Counted from the stretch's first letter, positions 22,369 through 33,285 are shown. The stretch: DNA of 64,000 nucleotides from Mycocentrospora acerina (GCA_022701365.1 JAKUHH010000058.1:1-64000); one strand, 5' to 3'. Made by a program: numbers and translations. Notes: generated from the sequence alone by a model not told the origin.

Positions 22369-23478
22369 TCAGATATTGTCATTCGCGTTCGCCAACATCG
22401 TCTCAGCATTTCCAAAATAAATTGCCGCTTGCTCAGTTGCGTTGAAAAGGGCGTTCATTCCTGCGTACATCCATTTGGCAAGAAGCTGTACGGCTGGCGA
22501 CGATGTAAATGGGTAGTCGCTTCCGTAAAGAAACCTGTCGTGTGAAATTTCGAAGCCTTCTACAAATGCTTTGAGTTGGCCAGCATCGCCTGAGGTGCTG
22601 TCAAAGGGGAATCCAGATAAGTCAAAGTAGAATTGTGAGACGAGCTGCTTTTTCACCTTCGTAGCGTTGAGTTGTACAGCTGCGTCTGGACGAGGAAAAT
22701 TGATAAACCGCGTGAGTATTGGTGGTAGCGCCCCACCAACGTGGGCAAGGATGTACCTAACATTTGGTGTCCGGTCAACTGTCCCTGAGGCAAACAAGTT
22801 GACCGTTGTACGGGCTGTCTCAAATAAAAATTCAAACATACTGGACTGATATTTGTCTAGACTGAATGGCAATGCGACCGTGAAATCAGGTGTTGACGTT
22901 GTATTCCTGTTTTTGATACATGGCCCAGTTGGGTGAACAAAGACGGTCGCGCTAACCTTGTTTAGTTTGGCAAATACGGGATCTAGCTCTGTGTCACCGA
23001 GATAATTACCCCAGTAGTTCGTCATCAGCACAAAGCCATCTGCACCCTCAGCGAGTGCGAGATCGATTTCAACAAGCGATGCATTGACGTCAGGAAGAGG
23101 CAGCGAGGCCCAATACCCTAACTGATCTGGGTGTTGTCTCTTCAGGGCCGCAGCATATTTATTGGTCTCTCTTGTGAGCTTGAGGGTCAATGTATTGTTG
23201 CCTGCAACAAGATGTGTGCCTGGCGACGAGATGGAGATAATAGACTTGGTAGTATTGATGCTCTTCATCAAGGCTAGATGGTCTGATAAATTCCACGTAG
23301 GGAGAATAAGCGTGCCGTCGGCATGCTCTAAATTGTTTTCGATCAACGCTTGTCGGTAAAACTCAGGCATGAAATGACTGTGTGTATCGATCCTGAGTGG
23401 AAGTGAAATGTTCTGTCCAATAACAGTAGAGGCGATAGCGGCCATAGAAATGGCAGCAGAAGCAAACGAGAGCATCAT
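22369..23478 (-). CDS. Secreted amidohydrolase-2 family protein (ACMSD/6-MSA decarboxylase-like)
   Basis: A 369-residue, single-exon protein of the amidohydrolase 2 superfamily, which includes ACMSD, 6-methylsalicylate decarboxylase and gamma-resorcylate decarboxylase. Residues 1-21 are a hydrophobic signal peptide, and eight or so NxS/T sequons fit secretion. Metal ligands are visible: HxH at His33/His35 (DTHSHFMP), His182 (VFVHPTGP), His246 (ILAHVGGALP) and Asp321 (YGSDYPF). These suggest non-oxidative decarboxylation or hydrolysis of an aromatic acid; the substrate is unknown. It is transcribed divergently from the intradiol dioxygenase gene across 1.09 kb. A paralogue of identical length lies at 57085-58348 but has three introns, whereas this gene has none. 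The ATG is at 23476-23478. Confidence 0.92.
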   Translation of the reverse strand: MMLSFASAAISMAAIASTVIGQNISLPLRIDTHSHFMPEFYRQALIENNLEHADGTLILPTWNLSDHLALMKSINTTKSIISISSPGTHLVAGNNTLTLKLTRETNKYAAALKRQHPDQLGYWASLPLPDVNASLVEIDLALAEGADGFVLMTNYWGNYLGDTELDPVFAKLNKVSATVFVHPTGPCIKNRNTTSTPDFTVALPFSLDKYQSSMFEFLFETARTTVNLFASGTVDRTPNVRYILAHVGGALPPILTRFINFPRPDAAVQLNATKVKKQLVSQFYFDLSGFPFDSTSGDAGQLKAFVEGFEISHDRFLYGSDYPFTSSPAVQLLAKWMYAGMNALFNATEQAAIYFGNAETMLANANDNI

Positions 23479-24566
23479 GAATGACAGAAGCTAATAGCAA
23501 GTGCTAGCGGTGAATTTTACGATGCAAAATATTTGTCGTTGGCCGGTGAGCAGGGAAAGAGCAAAGCTATGTATGTTAATAAACAATAACTTAAAATTCC
23601 AGTGTCGATTTAAGTTCTTCTCAACTTTTCTTACTAGATCCTATTTGTGCTAGGCTGTCAAGAATTGTGTAAGAGTTCGTGGTTTGCTGTCATTGCAAGC
23701 ACGGATACGGTACCACGGAATATTCAAAAAATACTACCGGAATATCTTCAATCCCGGAATATCTTCAATCCCGGAATATCTTCAATCCCGGAATTTCTTC
23801 AATCCTCCGGTAGGCTTCTGATGAAACCAGTAAAATCAGCTTTGTACTCCCAGTACAAGTAATGTAAATGAAACGTTGTTAGTATAATAAAGTTGGTTCT
23901 AATTTTTTTAATTGAGATTACGTACCTCAAGGGTACAATATCGTGTCTGTGAACCTGATGCGGAAAGATCTACTGGAAATGCTGCAAGACTTCACGTCAC
24001 GTACCACTCGGCTTTATGGTTCTCTCATTACGAGACTTAGCTATATTGCTACTGTTTTTTACTCTGAACATTACCCACTTAACTGAAGTACGCGTACTTG
24101 AACCATTTGAAGAATTCGACATTTCTCAACTCCGTACTGGCCTATTGTTTATTACCTTTTTCACTTCGTACAAGGCGAGATTAGTGTCAGTTTCTTCTGT
24201 GTATAGGGGTCATAGAACATTTGATGAGTAAAAGCTGCTTAAATATAAACCCAGGCATCTGTAGAAATGTAGTTACGAAATCTCCTTTTTTTCGGGTCGG
24301 TACGAACTATGACAAGTAATATTCGGATGCTTCGGCGTATGTGCAACTACAGGGTTATGAAAGAGATTGAGAAGGATCGTACTGAATTTACCAGTTTCAC
24401 TGGCAAGTTGCCTCTACCTCTATTTAAATAAGCTAAGCTTCCGCTGTTTTGTTCTGAAGATCAATAAACTCTCGCTGTCTTGTCCCACCGGTACATTTTT
24501 CCTGATCTAGCCCCACTACTCTACGATATTTTAGCATTCCCCTTTCTTGCTCAAATATTTGCCAGC
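23479..24566. promoter_or_regulatory. Shared intergenic region between divergent secreted-enzyme genes
   Basis: 1,088 bp separate the start codons of the amidohydrolase (minus) and intradiol dioxygenase (plus). It contains a 17-bp tandem repeat (23737-23803) and a TATA-like TATTTAAATA at 24421-24430, about 140 bp before the dioxygenase ATG. Co-regulation from a bidirectional promoter is an inference from layout. Confidence 0.4.
23737..23803. repeat. Tandem repeat, 17-bp unit, about 4 copies
   Basis: Four units of CCCGGAATATCTTCAAT (first lacks one C, last has one A-to-T change). The array is flanked by CTACCGG on the left and CCGGTAG on the right, which are inverted copies. It lies about 260 bp upstream of the amidohydrolase start and could be a binding-site array or a simple minisatellite. 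Confidence 0.85.
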
Positions 24567-25897
24567 ATGGTTCGCGTCTTCAATGCTATTGCAGCTATCA
24601 CGTTGCTGTTGGCCTGCGGCATCGTCGCTCACCCTGGCGACCACCACGCGGACATTTCCCACCTCGAGCATGAGCGCATATTCCACAAGCGAACAGCTGC
24701 AGATGGAGCCGCAAAGATGAATCGATGTGTGAATAATGCCAGAGCTGTAGATGAGCGTGCTGTTCTGCGACGTGCCGCGACCCTGGAGCGACTGCGACAG
24801 GAACGAGGCCTCACCTCAGACGCTAACATACAGCGTCGCAACAGAGAAGAAGTCGTCTACTACGACTCTCTTAACCATAACATGACGAACCTGGTCAAGT
24901 CCAAAACGGATATATTCAGTACGAATGCGTCCTGTATCCTAGGTCGCGCTGAGACTATTGGGCCGTACTACGTCGAGGGTGACCTCATCCGTAGCAACAT
25001 CACCGAGGACCAGATTGGCATTCCCATGCACCTGGAGCTGCAGTTCATTGATGTCCATACATGCCAGCCCGTGCCCGCACTGTTCATTGACATTTGGAGC
25101 GCCAATTCGACAGGCAACTACTCTGGCGTAGAATCCATAGCTGGAATTTCCAAAAACGGTGGTCTTAACACTACGTGGCTACGTGGCATCCAAATCACCA
25201 ACGAATATGGTGTAGTCAGCTTCGACCAGATCTTCCCGGGCCACTATTTTCCTCGTGCTACGCATTCGCATCTTGTGGCCTGGAGCAATGCCACCACGTT
25301 TGCCAACGTAAGTTTGGACCGGGATCTTCTCCCCCTTCCTCGCCCCATATACAGCCCTCACATCCTTACTTGAGTGTCATACGGCAACAATCTTGGCTTA
25401 CTTACTAACCATGACGATGCAATCTGCAGGGTACTATGGCTGGCGGCCTCGCGGCAGATGACACATTCGTCCGCTTCATTGGGCAGCTTTACTACGAGCA
25501 GAAGCTGCGTGACGCGACAGATCTGATTTGGCCTTATACTATTAATGAGAATAAGATCAACACGAAAAATACTGACGATGGTATCCTAGCTGAAAATATG
25601 ACTATCAACGGCAACACTAATGGCAACCTCGGAGAATATGACCCTTTTGTCAAGTACGCGTACATAACGAGCGACTTGGCGGATGGTATCTTCGCCTGGC
25701 ATACTATTGGCATTGACATGAACGACAACTTCAACGGTGGTTACAAAGCTGCCTCGAAGTATGAGAAGGACGGTGGCAGAGCCTTGAACCAGTGGGGTTC
25801 TGGCCAGGTTTCTGCAGAACTGCTTGCTAACCCCGTCTTGGAGCCGCCTAAAGGCAGTACGACGACGACCGCAACAACAACCGCTACATCCACTTAA
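24567..25897 (+). CDS. Secreted intradiol ring-cleavage dioxygenase, two exons
   Basis: Exons 24567-25307 and 25430-25897 encode 402 residues. The 122-nt intron has GTAAGT, CTAAC and CTGCAG signals and leaves codons intact. The start is the ATG at 24567, because it puts a signal peptide (residues 1-21) first, followed by HPGDHH and a KR processing-like site at 41-42. The intradiol core has ETIGPYY (130-135), then PGHYFPRATHSHLVAW (224-239) with Tyr227, His233 and His235 as likely Fe(III) ligands together with Tyr134 or Tyr135. Exon 2 continues with the family's IGQLYYEQKL. It ends in a Thr-rich tail. Family members cleave catechols between the hydroxyls; fungal secreted forms act on lignin- or plant-derived phenolics. 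Substrate is not determinable here. No RIP damage seen. Confidence 0.92.
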
Positions 25898-26163
25898 GGG
25901 GAAAATGAAAGAGAGGTCATTTTGGAGTTTACAAATTATATGTGCTTTGCGTGTTGGTAGTATCAATCAGTCGTTTCAGGGTTATGTGATCAGGTTACTT
26001 AAGAAAAATCCACTAGGTCGCATAATTAGAACATGGCTACTAGTATATAGTGCAACGTTGAAAAATTTATAATCCTGCTTCTTGGCGTACATTTCAAAGA
26101 CAGTTGCATAAATAGACTTTTTAAGTCTGGAGTCACTAATTTCAATTTTTTAAGCTACCAGAC
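25898..26163. other. Intergenic, 3' of the dioxygenase gene
   Basis: No gene recognised. AT content rises toward the LTR relic at 26164. Confidence 0.35.
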
Positions 26164-26290
26164 TGTAATGTTTACAACATCAGACCTGGTCTATCCCTGA
26201 ATCAACCAGTACCTAACTGAAGGTAACCTAATACTCACCTACCCTAGTAAATGATTACTCTATCCTAAGGCTGTAAATAGGACGTTATAA
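26164..26290 (+). repeat. Diverged partial family-B Gypsy LTR
   Basis: Starts TGTAATGTTTACAACATCA and follows the LTR's first half (CCCTGAATCAACCAGTACC for the family's CCCCTGAGTCAACCGATACC) for about 125 bp. The 3' half is missing. Confidence 0.6.
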
Positions 26291-26640
26291 AATTTGAATT
26301 ATTTTGGCAGGATTGTAAAGTACAATTACTTGATGTTTTTAAATGTATTTTATAAAACTAGGGATACATGTTTTGAAATTTTAAAAGTATGTTGAAATTT
26401 CATATTTTATTTGTTACTCTTCAAACTTATACATGTAGCGAAGCGTATCAAGATAAATGATCCATTAAATATAAATGACTATATCATATATATTGAATGG
26501 TATTTAGGTTTAGTATTATAAGTAAGAGTTGCAGAAGTTTATTCCTTTGTTTGGAAGCAAACATTTTTTTCTAAATTTAAACTGTATTCAGCATGCAGAC
26601 TAGCTAGAATAATTACAATAATGCCCATACATACATCAGT
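26291..26640. other. AT-rich, no feature recognised
   Basis: 350 bp of AT-rich sequence with no open frame of note. I see nothing assignable. Confidence 0.3.
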
Positions 26641-26644
26641 CTAT

Positions 26645-26760
26645 AAGGTGCAGTTTTTCTACCTAAGATAGGCTCTCTTTTCTTGAGCCTTAGGAGCCTA
26701 GTAAAACAGTAGTAGTGCTCTTCCTATGTAAAGTCACTAAATATAGAGCCTATGTGAAGT
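26645..26760 (-). mobile_element. LINE 3'-end fragment
   Basis: The minus strand matches the terminal region of the LINE copies (15810-15890 and 45445-45510), including the block complementary to AGTAGTAGTGCTCTT and the TAGGAGCCTAGTAAAAC segment. 5' truncation is usual for LINEs. The far boundary is uncertain. Confidence 0.6.
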
Positions 26761-27355
26761 ATATACCCTAACAAGGCCTGTTGGAGGTTACTCCAAAGTA
26801 ATAAATACCACTGCAGGCTGTACAGGATTACTATTAAAACATTACACCTCTCTCTCTGTAACTGCTATAATCTAAGCTACTAAGAGACTAGTACATAGAC
26901 TATTTTAGAACCGCTACTAGGAAAGTAGCAATTTGCCTACTTGATACTGCGATTATACGTTTATACTATACAGAGAATCTATTTGCTTAGTGACGTGCAG
27001 TAAGAAGGTTTCTATTAGCCGTATCCATTGTTCATTTAATCTGTTTTGCAGTACACGAACACTAAAGATATTCTCCAGGGCCGGTTTGGCTAGCCAGAAG
27101 ACTTCGACAAATAGAATTGGAATAAGGAACGAACTTTAAAATGGAATCGGATATTGTATCGAGCTTAATCTCGATGAGATTCAAAGAGAGAAGGCATTTG
27201 GACATGTGTCTAGATAGATGACTGCACGTACCGAGGCAGCCGTCGACGCACTGTTGTTAATCCGCCATCCATCCATTTTCCAGCCCTGCATTTGGCATGA
27301 AAAGAAGTTTGCATTGCTCAGTCTTCGACCTCATTGTGCACCAGAGTATCTAAAC
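26761..27355. other. Intergenic, no gene recognised
   Basis: Mixed composition. The stretch 27040-27350 is less AT-rich, but no frame gives a recognisable product. Confidence 0.3.
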
Positions 27356-27484
27356 TGTCAGCCTACGCCTGAGAGCGCACGGGTGCAAGCACTTGTGCTC
27401 GCACGTGAGCACTCAACTCCTATATAGTCTCCGAGTCCTACACTCTTAATAATACAACAAGTTCCTCCTAATTGTTCACTCACA
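27356..27484 (+). repeat. Copia-type solo mini-LTR with intact target duplication
   Basis: 129 bp, TGTCAGCCTACGCCTGAGAG to TTCACTCACA, flanked by perfect TAAAC (27351-27355 and 27485-27489). This copy fixes the LTR length independently of the full Copia element. Confidence 0.9.
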
Positions 27485-28211
27485 TAAACAGTGATAAAAC
27501 TAACTGTCCATCAAATAATCAATTTTCCGCTTCTAGCACAATTCATATAGCCAACATCTCGCACTTTACTAAGATCCTTGTAGTCTTTTTAGGCCTCTAC
27601 TATCCCTTTCCATTTCTCTATTCACAAAAACAAAGTATAGTGTATGAATTTAATCTCTAAGAGACCTTGTGATAGCTCGCAATTTCAAACTTCTGGCTAT
27701 AGCAATAAGTAGGGAGACTTTCTTGAAAATAACTAATGATAGCTTTATATATCACTCTCTTCACCAATTAGGATTCTTTAATGTTCAAATAAAAGCTGTG
27801 ATTGAGTATCTTTGTCACCGTTGCACATTCTTTATTAATCTTATTTTTGGCTCTTTACAGTTGTTTGAAAATGTTTCGAATTAGTCACGATAGAGAATTC
27901 GAGGAAATGAACAATCAACTTGATGAGATGAGGGAAGGAGAGGATAATAGTGAAATAGAATAGTTGAGAGATCTAATGATTGTTTTAAATTGTGTATGGT
28001 ACCTACGTGAAAATAGAGAGAAGTATTGTGCATGCTAAGTCACCGGCTGGTACCGCAACCAATCAGCGTGTGGCGCCTTCATGGTAACCACCGCGAGCAG
28101 AACTGCCAGTTTTAAGTGGAATAGTTAAAAACTTAGTTTTACATCTTCAGACTACGAAAGCTACTACTTAACTGTTAGATGTTTTATCTAATACTAGCTA
28201 ACTATGATTAG
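27485..28211. other. Intergenic, no gene recognised
   Basis: Short frames only (for example 27669-27884 plus), none with a recognisable domain. Confidence 0.3.
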
Positions 28212-28329
28212 TGTCAGGACACAGCTCTATTCCACTATGCCATGCAAGCCAAAAAGGTACTATGATCTATCATCTGATAGATCCTGGAATAGAACAGTAC
28301 ATATCCTCAGGTTGAACCAGTTCCTGACA
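28212..28329. repeat. Small element with nested inverted repeats
   Basis: Ends are TGTCAGGA (28212-28219) and TCCTGACA (28322-28329). Inside are CTATTCCA/TGGAATAG (28227-28234 and 28285-28292) and the palindrome GATCTATC-ATCT-GATAGATC (28264-28283). Part of the right side (AGAACAGTACATATCCTC) recurs at about 33804-33822, so it is a repeat. It could be a MITE or a very short LTR; no target duplication is seen. Confidence 0.5.
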
Positions 28330-29183
28330 GTCAGCTCGCTGTAGTACATGGATCAGGATTTAACAGCAACCTGAAGCCTGCCAATAGGCAGCATATCCTT
28401 TTTAGAGGCAGGATTTTTTAGTTGATGACAGTGGAAAAATTCTTTAGGTTCATTAATTCATCTTTCCTAGGGCTAAATGCAGAGAAAACATAGTACCGAC
28501 ACCCTAGTCATTCAAACCGGCATTTAGTAACCACGTTACAAATGATCATCCTGATCAAGACTAGTGTCGGAAGATCTATCGCGGATGATCTACATTTTGC
28601 GTTTCACTAGAGATTCTCTCCTGATTACTCACTTTCAGTTTTAATTCAATTGTTTCATAGCATCTATTTTTGTTCTACCTGTTTAATCCGATTACTTGCT
28701 CTGCAGAAAGTCAATTAATCTACGAACCTGTTTATACGGGAAAGTATATGTTCATCCGGTGGTAATTGAAACTGATCCTTTTTCACGCATTTAATACTTC
28801 TTAGCTTTTATTTTAACCAACGTGAATCTTTTCACGCACAATCCTTCATAAATAGACAAATTTCCAATTGATGCAATTTTATTTCGCAGATAGATTTGAT
28901 CGAATGAACCAATGGATCATGCTCGCATCATGAATGAAAAGTTCAATACGACTGATATTAAAGTTATGACACTTTCACAATTCACACAGAGAAACTAAGA
29001 ACTGTTCAGAATGGAGAGGCAAATTTTCCACATAAACTAGTGCCACGTCAATTTGATCTCCTGTACCGGAGGATCTTCTGTTACGCCGAAGTCAAGAGTC
29101 AGCGGAACAAGATCAGGCTCTAAACCTGCTGTTTCTTTCACAATTTGAATAAGTCTCTCACTAAATTTATCATTTCCCTCAAC
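28330..29183. other. Intergenic and upstream region of the OYE-family gene
   Basis: About 850 bp without a recognised gene or repeat. The last 300 bp are the likely promoter of the flavin oxidoreductase gene. Confidence 0.35.
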
Positions 29184-30699
29184 ATGAGTACTGTTGCCAA
29201 GACACCGTTACGTCTCCCATGCGGGCTGGTGCTGCGACATCGCCTTGTCAAATCTGCGACATCTGAGAAGATGGCAATCGGTAGACAACCTACGGCAGAA
29301 CACCAGCGAATATATAAGCGTTGGGCACAGGGAGGGTGGGATACAATCATTACTGGTAGGTATTCTACCATACCTTGCGAAAAATATATACTAACCGCGC
29401 TGGAGGTAATATCATGATCGATGACAGGTATCTCTCATCATCAGGAGACGTCGCCGTCTCTGGCGCAGACTCGGCTCTCATTGAGAATTGGACTGCATGG
29501 ACGCAACCAGTGCGAGATCAGGGTTCTGTAATAATTGCACAACTGTACGAATCACATATAATTCCATTAGTCCGTTCGGGTCGTTGACAAGTTTGTAGCA
29601 ATCATCCGGGTCGCCAATCCCCGATCCGCACCGGAAACCGAAGTCTATTTGACAAGACCATTGCACCGAGTGCAGTTCCTCTGAACTTAGGTGATAACTG
29701 GCTTGCGTACCTTGCGCGAGTCATATTGTTTGGCACACCTCAGGAGATGACAACTACCCAAATTGACGACGTTATCACCCGGTTCGCCCGCGCCGCAAAA
29801 CTGGCTTTTCAGGCAGGTTTTTCTGGCATAGAGGTTCATGCAGGGCGTATGATTATCTAAGATACATTAGAGATCTAGTACAGGAACTGACTCAAGAGCA
29901 GATGGATTTCTCTTATCTCAATTTTTGTCTCCGTCAGCCAACAAGCGTTCGGATAAATTCGGTGGATCCCCCGAGAAACGTGTTGAAATAATTCTTCTCA
30001 TTCTACGCGCTATTCGTAGCGAGGTCCCCGCTTCCTTCTGCGTGGGAATTAAAATTAATACTGCTGACCATCTTCAAACCGGCATGTCCGACGACTTGCT
30101 GAGACAGATAGATCTTATTGTCAAGGAGCAGATAGACTTCATGGAGCTTAGCGGAGGTTCCTTCGAAGACCCTAAGGTTAGTTTTCATGTACAATATGTT
30201 CTTAGCCACAAGATCTGACTATGTTTTCAGATGTTGAGCACTCAAAATTCCTTACCTACAGCTGAGGCACCTGCGAATATTCCTCTCGGACGTGAGGGCT
30301 TCTTTCTTCAGGCCAGTAAGGAGATCCGCAAAAGACATCCAAATCTTGTTCTTCTTGTCACTGGTGGCTTTAGGAGTCGACATGGTATCGATTCTGCGCT
30401 TCAAAGTAAGGCATGTGATCTTATCGGCCTCGCTCGGCCCGCCATCAAATATCCGGGCCTGCCCAATGAGATCGTCTTCAATGATGATATTTGCGATGAT
30501 GAGGGGAGGTTTGATGTAGAACCTGCGCCATCGCGAGGGTGGATAAGCAGAAAAATTCGCTCAGTTGGAGCTGGTGCCGAAACTGTATGTGAATCTCAAT
30601 ACAGCAAACATCCTCATGATGCAATATGTGAATATCGGGGGACTCATGACTAACTTGGTTATTTAGACGTATTTCTTGTCGATCCTTCGAAATAAATGA
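29184..30699 (+). CDS. NADH:flavin oxidoreductase, Old Yellow Enzyme family, six exons
   Basis: Splicing of 29184-29355, 29406-29544, 29599-29846, 29902-30176, 30231-30584 and 30667-30699 gives 406 residues with no internal stop. Introns are 50, 54, 55, 54 and 82 nt, all GT-AG, and most have CTAAC/CTGAC-like branch sites. Each junction restores an OYE motif: IITG|NIMIDDRYL, IIAQL|NHPGRQSP (residues 104-111), VHAGH|GFLLSQFLSP with the His184/His187 active-site pair, SFEDPK|ML, and a terminal GAGAET|TYFLSILRNK. SANKRSDKFGGSPE and LVTGGFRSRHG (FMN phosphate site) are also present. The family uses NAD(P)H and FMN to reduce activated C=C bonds; fungal members occur in secondary metabolism and catabolism. 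No signal peptide. The specific substrate is unknown. Confidence 0.92.
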
Positions 30700-31507
30700 T
30701 AGATTAATGGCATTGTTTGCTTTGGGAGTTCAATCCTCATTATACAAATTCATTTAAGGGAAAGCTTGCTTGCACTTCAAATGATTTCTCAGTCACCTCG
30801 GAAGGACCTCAACATGGACTTTCCATTTTGAAGACAGGAATATTAGTATTATAAAATTGGAAAATGACCTAATAGTTCCAAATAAAAACTTAATAGTCAA
30901 AAAAGATAGAGGCCTTCCTAAAAGATGTAATAAGATATTTTCTTAAGGTAGTGGAAGTGGTATTTCGTCAACGCATTGTGTCAAATACAAATCATATTGA
31001 GGTTTAGCTACCACCAACCTCTAGAGCACTACCAGAGGGTCAGAGACTAAATCAATTCTATGCAGATATACTCTATTTAGTATTTTAGGTGTCCTCAAAT
31101 ATCTTCAAGATCCGATTATACGTATTCGTCTGTGAAATTCTGCTAACGTTCCTTACATACGGTGTTTAGCAGTTGCGATGCCTCCTGTAAAAAGTTCAAA
31201 AAGAGTGAGTAAGAAAAGGATTGCATAAATGTTTTAGTTGTTAACTACGCTTTAACAATTTCAATTAGAAGCTTACTATCTAATCTTAATTAAATTAAAA
31301 ATAGCTAAAAATCATTAAAAATCAGGCTTACTAAAGCTCTCAAGTATGCAATTCTAAAATTAGAAGGTTTCTGTGTACTTTCCAGCTTTAAAAAACGATT
31401 TAAAGATTTAAGATAACAATTAGAAACTCCTAAAAGAATTTTAACATTAGATTTGATTTAATTTAATTCATAGTGTTGCCTTTTTGACTTACATAATACA
31501 GTTGGAT
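30700..31507. other. Intergenic, 3' of the OYE-family gene
   Basis: About 800 bp. AT content climbs from about 31200 toward the Fot1-like element. No gene recognised. Confidence 0.35.
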
Positions 31508-31509
31508 TA

Positions 31510-33283
31510 TTGTGTTCTACTAGTAAGCAGCCTACAATAGGGGGTAGCCTACCCTACTAAAACGCGCGCAGCATGTCTCCTTGTATCTACTATAAATCTA
31601 CTACAATGTTATTAAGCTTCTTAAAAAAAGGGGTAGACACTTTCTTATAGCTTAAGTACTTTAATTCAAAAGAATCTTTAGTTAGTATAAACATATACAG
31701 CACTTTAAGGTAATTTTTTTAACTCTTTAATAATCATTTTAAAGTATCTCCACCTTATATAAGATAATATATATTAATAAAAATCTACATTCTATTAAAG
31801 AGAAGTTTTTTATTTAATAGATCTTAAACTTTAATAGACAAAGTGTTCTGCTTCAAGTTAGTAATATATAATAAATATCAGATATTCTGTTTACTAACTG
31901 TAGCTAAGATACTCTTTTTTTAGTTATTAGTAAGAACTAAGTAATATGCCTTAATTATAGCTATCTAAAGCTTTACATAAATTAGAAGGAAGAATTCTAC
32001 TAAAAATAAAAGTATGAAGATCTAATAATATTTAATTAGAATTTAAACTTATAAATAATTTTAAATAGAGATCTTTTTATATTTATTGTTAAGAGTCTTT
32101 TCATAAGTAGTAATTTGGTATTTAAAGTTGTTATAACTTTTAAAACTTTTGGTGATGCTTTAATTATTTAGCTTAATAATAACAAGTAAAAAATAATATT
32201 TAACAATATTAATAAGTCTAGCAATTATCTTTTATTTTTTCAATTTTATCTATTAAGATCTACTAATCGAACTAGTATATAGACCTCTTACTAGACTAAG
32301 TTATTAATATAAATAATAATAGTTAGATAATAGATAAGATTAGCTAAAACTTGATAAAGCACTTTCGCAGATGTAAAAAGTTATATATAACAAAGGTATA
32401 TAAACTACTTGTTTTTAATCAGTATAGTAGCTATACTTTGCTTGAGTTTAAAAACTTCTATAAAAAATATTAAGATTATTACTATGTAAATGCCTTAACA
32501 CACCTTAGACTTCTTTTAGCCTTTTAATATTAGCTTCTACTCTGTTCTTAAGGTATTAAATAAATTTAAAGAAGCTTGACTTTGTATAGAAGTATAATTA
32601 GATAAGGCTAATAGCTCTCTTAGAGAGTAATATAAGAGCTAGCTTTTAAGTAATAAAGCTTATCTGTTTTAGTCTAGAAAATATCTAAATGAGCTTTAAT
32701 TGTATTATAATATACTTCCTACTAAAGATAGTATCTAATACTTTAATAGTCTAGATAGCTAAAACTGTTTATAAAATAGAATAGCTTTATTAGTAAGCTT
32801 AAATTTTATATAATCTATTAATTAATAAATTTAGAGCCTTACTAACTTAGTAATTAGCCAACATGTATATAGTTATTAGATTATTATATAATTAGCTATA
32901 ATTCTTCCACAAGAGAAGACAAAGATCTACACTTTAAGTAAATACTAATAATAGAAGTATTAATAGTATTAATAATATGTAGCTTAAAAAGGTGTTCTCT
33001 AAGCTTAAGAATGCTAGAGTCTAGTTATAGAGGTTAAAAGTAGTATCTTTAAGAGTAATTAAAGAGAGGCTTCTTACGTTGAAAAAAAGAGCAGTAGTAA
33101 TATATAGCAAGTGTTATAGATGTAAGGCTAAAATAGAACTTAATATTAGTATGTTAATTTTTTCTTACTTTATTACTTTACTAAATTTTATTAAATTATT
33201 GCAGACTGATTATACAAGAAGCTGCGTGCTTTTTAGAATGGTAGGCTACCTCCTTGTGTGGGCCGCTTGCTGGAGGAACACGT
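31510..33283 (+). mobile_element. Fot1/pogo-like DNA transposon, copy B, RIP-mutated
   Basis: 1,774 bp with inverted ends (TTGTGTTCTACTAGTAAGCAG on the left; the right end reads inward ACGTGTTCCTCCAGCAAGCGG), both abutting TA (31508-31509 and 33284-33285). The DDE-transposase block is readable on the plus strand at about 32490-32600 as MP-x-HTLDFF-x-PFNISFYSVLKVLNKFKEA, with stops where Gln/Trp would stand. It corresponds to the pogo/Fot1 motif MPPHxSxLLQPLDV. The interior matches copy A in inverted orientation. Confidence 0.85.
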
Positions 33284-33285
33284 TA

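Noticed and set aside
23737..23803. CRISPR-like array
   Set aside because: Units are contiguous 17-mers without spacers and the genome is eukaryotic.
24016..24231. 71-codon plus frame in the divergent intergenic region
   Set aside because: Hydrophobic but with no clear start context or homology; probably promoter sequence.
27669..27884. 71-codon plus frame after the Copia solo LTR
   Set aside because: No domain and AT-rich codon usage unlike the intact genes nearby.
29184..30699. OYE-family gene as a frameshifted pseudogene
   Set aside because: Every apparent break coincides with a GT-AG intron whose removal restores conserved motifs in frame.
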